From the NCBI GenBank assembly GCA_014323965.1, contig JACONB010000140.1, positions 1 to 7,645 on the forward strand: DNA of 7,645 nt. Direction: 5' to 3'. Source of the DNA: Prochloron sp. SP5CPC1. Its GTDB lineage: Bacteria; Cyanobacteriota; Cyanobacteriia; Cyanobacteriales; Prochloraceae. Made by a program: the position numbers and the translations under genes. Positions 6,177 to 7,645 of the stretch are shown piece by piece (position 1 is the stretch's first letter; the number at the start of each line of letters is the position of its first letter). The notes under the pieces are model-generated. The model made no database searches. It was not told the DNA's origin and saw only the letters and a program-made list of their open reading frames with translations.

Positions 6177-6222
6177 CTTTGCGGGGTAATTTTTGTTTCG
6201 CGCTCTACGCCGACGCAAAAGA
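6177..6222 (+). promoter_or_regulatory. Imperfect hairpin and repeat-like leader before the nucleotidyltransferase
   Basis: TCTTTGCG near 6177-6184 and CGCAAAAGA near 6214-6222 are inverted copies with one extra base, so the leader can fold back just before the ATG at 6230. The segment 6195-6224 also resembles the repeat found after the gene at 7376-7407. It supports reading this stretch as non-coding leader and not as an N-terminal extension. Confidence 0.4.
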
Positions 6223-6224
6223 GG
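6195..6224 (+). repeat. Diverged copy of interspersed repeat, upstream of the nucleotidyltransferase
   Basis: The segment begins GTTTCGCGC and ends GACGCAAAAGAGG. The segment at 7376-7407 begins GTTTCACCC and ends GACGCAGAGAGAGG. Both have the same ends and a different middle, in direct orientation. The similarity is modest and by eye. Confidence 0.35.
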
Positions 6225-6229
6225 ATAAG

Positions 6230-7375
6230 ATGAGAGTTAATCTAGATGACAGATTTTTGATGATTGCTATTACCGGGAGTGTAGCTTATGGGTTAGCCAT
6301 TGAGGGGGTATCTGATATTGATGTTAAAGGTTTATTTATCGCCGGGAAGCCTTATTATTTGGGATTGAAACATATCGAACAGTTGGAGGGTAAGGGTGAA
6401 ACAGGGGCGTTTACTTCTAATCAAAAGGAAAAGAGTTTAAGAAAGGTTGATTGGGAAACAGATAAGTTTCAGTTTCTGGAGGATAAGGATTTTGTCCTTT
6501 ATGAATTACGCAAATACTTATCTTTGTTGAGAAATGCTAATCCCAATATCCAGGAAATGCTTTGGTTGGATTCTTATTTATATTTACATCCTTTAGGGAA
6601 GTTACTGATTGAGAATCGGGATAAATTCTTGACCAAGAAGGTAAAGGCGAGCTATATTGGCTATGCTAATGCTCAATTGCGCAAAGTACAGACTCATAGA
6701 AAGTGGTTGCTGGACCCGCCTCAGAGCAAACCTAAGCCGGAGTATTTCGGCTTTAACGACTTATATAAACCCTTGACTCTTGCAGAAATAAATGCTTTCT
6801 TTTATTTTTTATGGTTGGTGGTGAGAGATTGTATTGAATATTTAGACCCTGCTGAAGAATTGCGGGATTTGCTGTTGGAAAGGATTGATTATAAGCAGGT
6901 ATTTTTGGAGCATAGATTTCCAGAGGATGCTCAGAAACAGATTCAAGAATATACTCATGCAAGTTCTGATTTTATGGAGTTGACCTATGCTTCACGGCGA
7001 TATTTGGCAGCTCAGAAAGAATGGAAAAACTATCAGTCTTGGAAGGAGCATCGCAATGAGAAAAGGCGGGTAATGGAAGTAAAATGTGGTTATGACGCAA
7101 AGCACGCAAGTCATGCTTTGCGTTTGCTCTATACGGGGCGGGAAATTATTCAGAAGAAAACCCTGATTGTGGATCGGCGCAAAGCGGGAGATGGGGAGTA
7201 TTTGTTGGCGGTAAAACAAGGAAATGTTGCTTATGAAGAGGTCATGGCAGAGTGCGATCGGGTATATAATGAGATTAAAGGGGTTGATAATAAGGATATC
7301 GATTTGCCCGAGCGAGTTGATGAAGATTTTTTGACTGACTTGTGTATTGAGTTGGTGGAAAGCATGGGGTTTTAA
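6230..7375 (+). CDS. Predicted nucleotidyltransferase, COG3541 / RlaP-like (DNA polymerase beta superfamily)
   Basis: This 381-residue protein opens with the nucleotidyltransferase signature AITGSVAYGL (Gly16-Ser17) followed by SDIDVKGLF (Asp29, Asp31), the two metal-binding carboxylates of the polymerase beta fold. Later landmarks are a helix with NPNIQEMLWLD (104-114), which COG3541 proteins show as LxxNPNxxE, and the C-terminal GYDAKHASHALRLLYTGREI (287-306). The latter is the diagnostic K-H-A-x-H-x-x-R-L motif of the family that includes B. subtilis YcgL and RlaP. RlaP proteins occur in RNA-repair operons and probably add a nucleotide to RNA or protein; the substrate here is unknown, and no RtcB or Ro partner is in view. 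GAGG (6221-6224) five bases upstream supports ATG 6230; an in-frame GTG at 6173 would add 19 non-conserved residues. No antitoxin partner is seen, so it is not an obvious toxin-antitoxin pair. Codon choice looks more AT-rich than the upstream genes, and repeats bracket the gene. Confidence 0.82.
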   Translation: MRVNLDDRFLMIAITGSVAYGLAIEGVSDIDVKGLFIAGKPYYLGLKHIEQLEGKGETGAFTSNQKEKSLRKVDWETDKFQFLEDKDFVLYELRKYLSLLRNANPNIQEMLWLDSYLYLHPLGKLLIENRDKFLTKKVKASYIGYANAQLRKVQTHRKWLLDPPQSKPKPEYFGFNDLYKPLTLAEINAFFYFLWLVVRDCIEYLDPAEELRDLLLERIDYKQVFLEHRFPEDAQKQIQEYTHASSDFMELTYASRRYLAAQKEWKNYQSWKEHRNEKRRVMEVKCGYDAKHASHALRLLYTGREIIQKKTLIVDRRKAGDGEYLLAVKQGNVAYEEVMAECDRVYNEIKGVDNKDIDLPERVDEDFLTDLCIELVESMGF

Positions 7376-7549
7376 GTTTCACCCAGAGACACAGAGACGC
7401 AGAGAGGGGAGGATTAAATCAGATGATGGGTTTACAAGGAGATGTTTTATAAAGTATTATTTATATGGTGGCGAAGAGGGGACTTAATAATAATTCCTTC
7501 CTCCCTTGGCGCCTCTGCGAGTCTTTCGAGCGGCTACTTGGCGCGAAAC
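7376..7549. repeat. Inverted-repeat element (MITE-like), about 174 bases
   Basis: The left arm (7376-7412) has GTTTCACCC, GAGACGCAGAG and GGGGAGG. The right arm (7497-7549), read on the minus strand, begins GTTTCGCGCC and carries CTCGCAGAGG and AAGGGAGG. The arms flank about 85 AT-rich bases with no open frame. Repeats of the form TTTCACGCAGAGGCGCAGAG are very common between genes of filamentous cyanobacteria. No transposase is encoded, so this is a non-autonomous element or paired repeat copies. The flanking stretch to 7564 holds nothing else recognisable. Confidence 0.6.
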
Positions 7550-7564
7550 CTATGAAAATGAACG

Positions 7565-7645
7565 ATGACAGAGATTTTACCTGGCTTAAATGAAGCGGCA
7601 CGAAATAAAGCAGTTGATTTGCTCAAAAATGGCGACGTAGTGGTG
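7565..7645 (+). CDS. Probable threonylcarbamoyl-AMP synthase, N-terminus only
   Basis: ATG 7565 opens a frame that runs off the right edge after 27 codons: MTEILPGLNEAARNKAVDLL then KNGDVVV. The pattern helix, then [LK]-K-x-G-[DG]-V-V-[VA] is how YrdC/Sua5/TsaC proteins begin, directly before their PTETVYGL motif, which would lie just beyond the window. These cytosolic enzymes make threonylcarbamoyl-AMP for the t6A37 tRNA modification. Upstream in-frame extension is blocked by TGA at 7559. The two nearer ATGs (7552, 7558) are in another frame that stops after 13 codons. The ribosome binding site is poor, and with so few residues the family call is tentative. Confidence 0.5.
   Translation, partial: MTEILPGLNEAARNKAVDLLKNGDVVV

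Noticed and set aside
6173..6229. GTG 6173 as start of the nucleotidyltransferase, adding 19 residues
   Set aside because: The stretch resembles repeat and hairpin leader, and ATG 6230 has GAGG five bases upstream and begins just before the conserved AITGSVAYGL motif.
6230..7375. Nucleotidyltransferase as an MNT-type toxin-antitoxin component
   Set aside because: It is much longer than MNT antitoxins, carries the COG3541 C-terminal motif, and no HEPN partner is adjacent.
7376..7549. Inverted repeats as ends of an insertion sequence
   Set aside because: The interior is only about 85 AT-rich bases with no transposase frame, so at most it is a non-autonomous element.

Overview
The window looks like chromosomal DNA from a cyanobacterium. 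It has a CYP120-type cytochrome P450, a Zam-type RNase II homologue, a DUF3153-like protein and a minus-strand gene of a type I know only from cyanobacteria. Three copies of the HIP1 octamer GCGATCGC (87-94, 2159-2166, 3429-3436) agree. The spacers carry repeat debris typical of filamentous, repeat-rich cyanobacteria; I cannot name the genus.

Layout: 1-131 is the 3' end of gmk (guanylate kinase). It overlaps by ATGA the natural start of a CYP120-like P450 (to 1437), whose N-terminal reading frame is broken by an apparent one-base deletion near 173. clpP (1479-2093) follows and converges, with overlapping stops, on a minus-strand gene of unknown function (2088-2786) with a duplicated acidic linker. 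A 332-base spacer (2787-3118) holds a long imperfect inverted repeat, a plausible promoter and a perfect 8-bp hairpin in the leader of the next gene. That gene (3119-5380) is a 753-residue RNase II/R-family protein of the Zam type, with both catalytic motifs visibly destroyed and the S1 domain kept. A DUF3153-like membrane protein (5515-6141) comes next; its signal-peptide start seems to survive at 5478, but the stretch between is lost and the frame changed. A COG3541/RlaP-like nucleotidyltransferase (6230-7375) follows, bracketed by copies of an interspersed repeat. The window closes with an inverted-repeat element (7376-7549) and the first 27 codons of a probable TsaC/Sua5-type gene (7565 onward).

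Working together: gmk and the P450 are translationally coupled by layout. The stretch from 3119 to the end is all on the plus strand, and several products concern RNA (a pseudo-exoribonuclease, an RNA-repair-type nucleotidyltransferase, a probable tRNA t6A enzyme). Whether this is functional grouping or chance cannot be settled from sequence alone. The most notable points are the catalytically degenerate RNase II homologue and the two genes (P450, DUF3153) whose start and Shine-Dalgarno are intact but whose frame is broken shortly afterwards. No tRNA, rRNA, CRISPR array, transposase or phage gene was seen.
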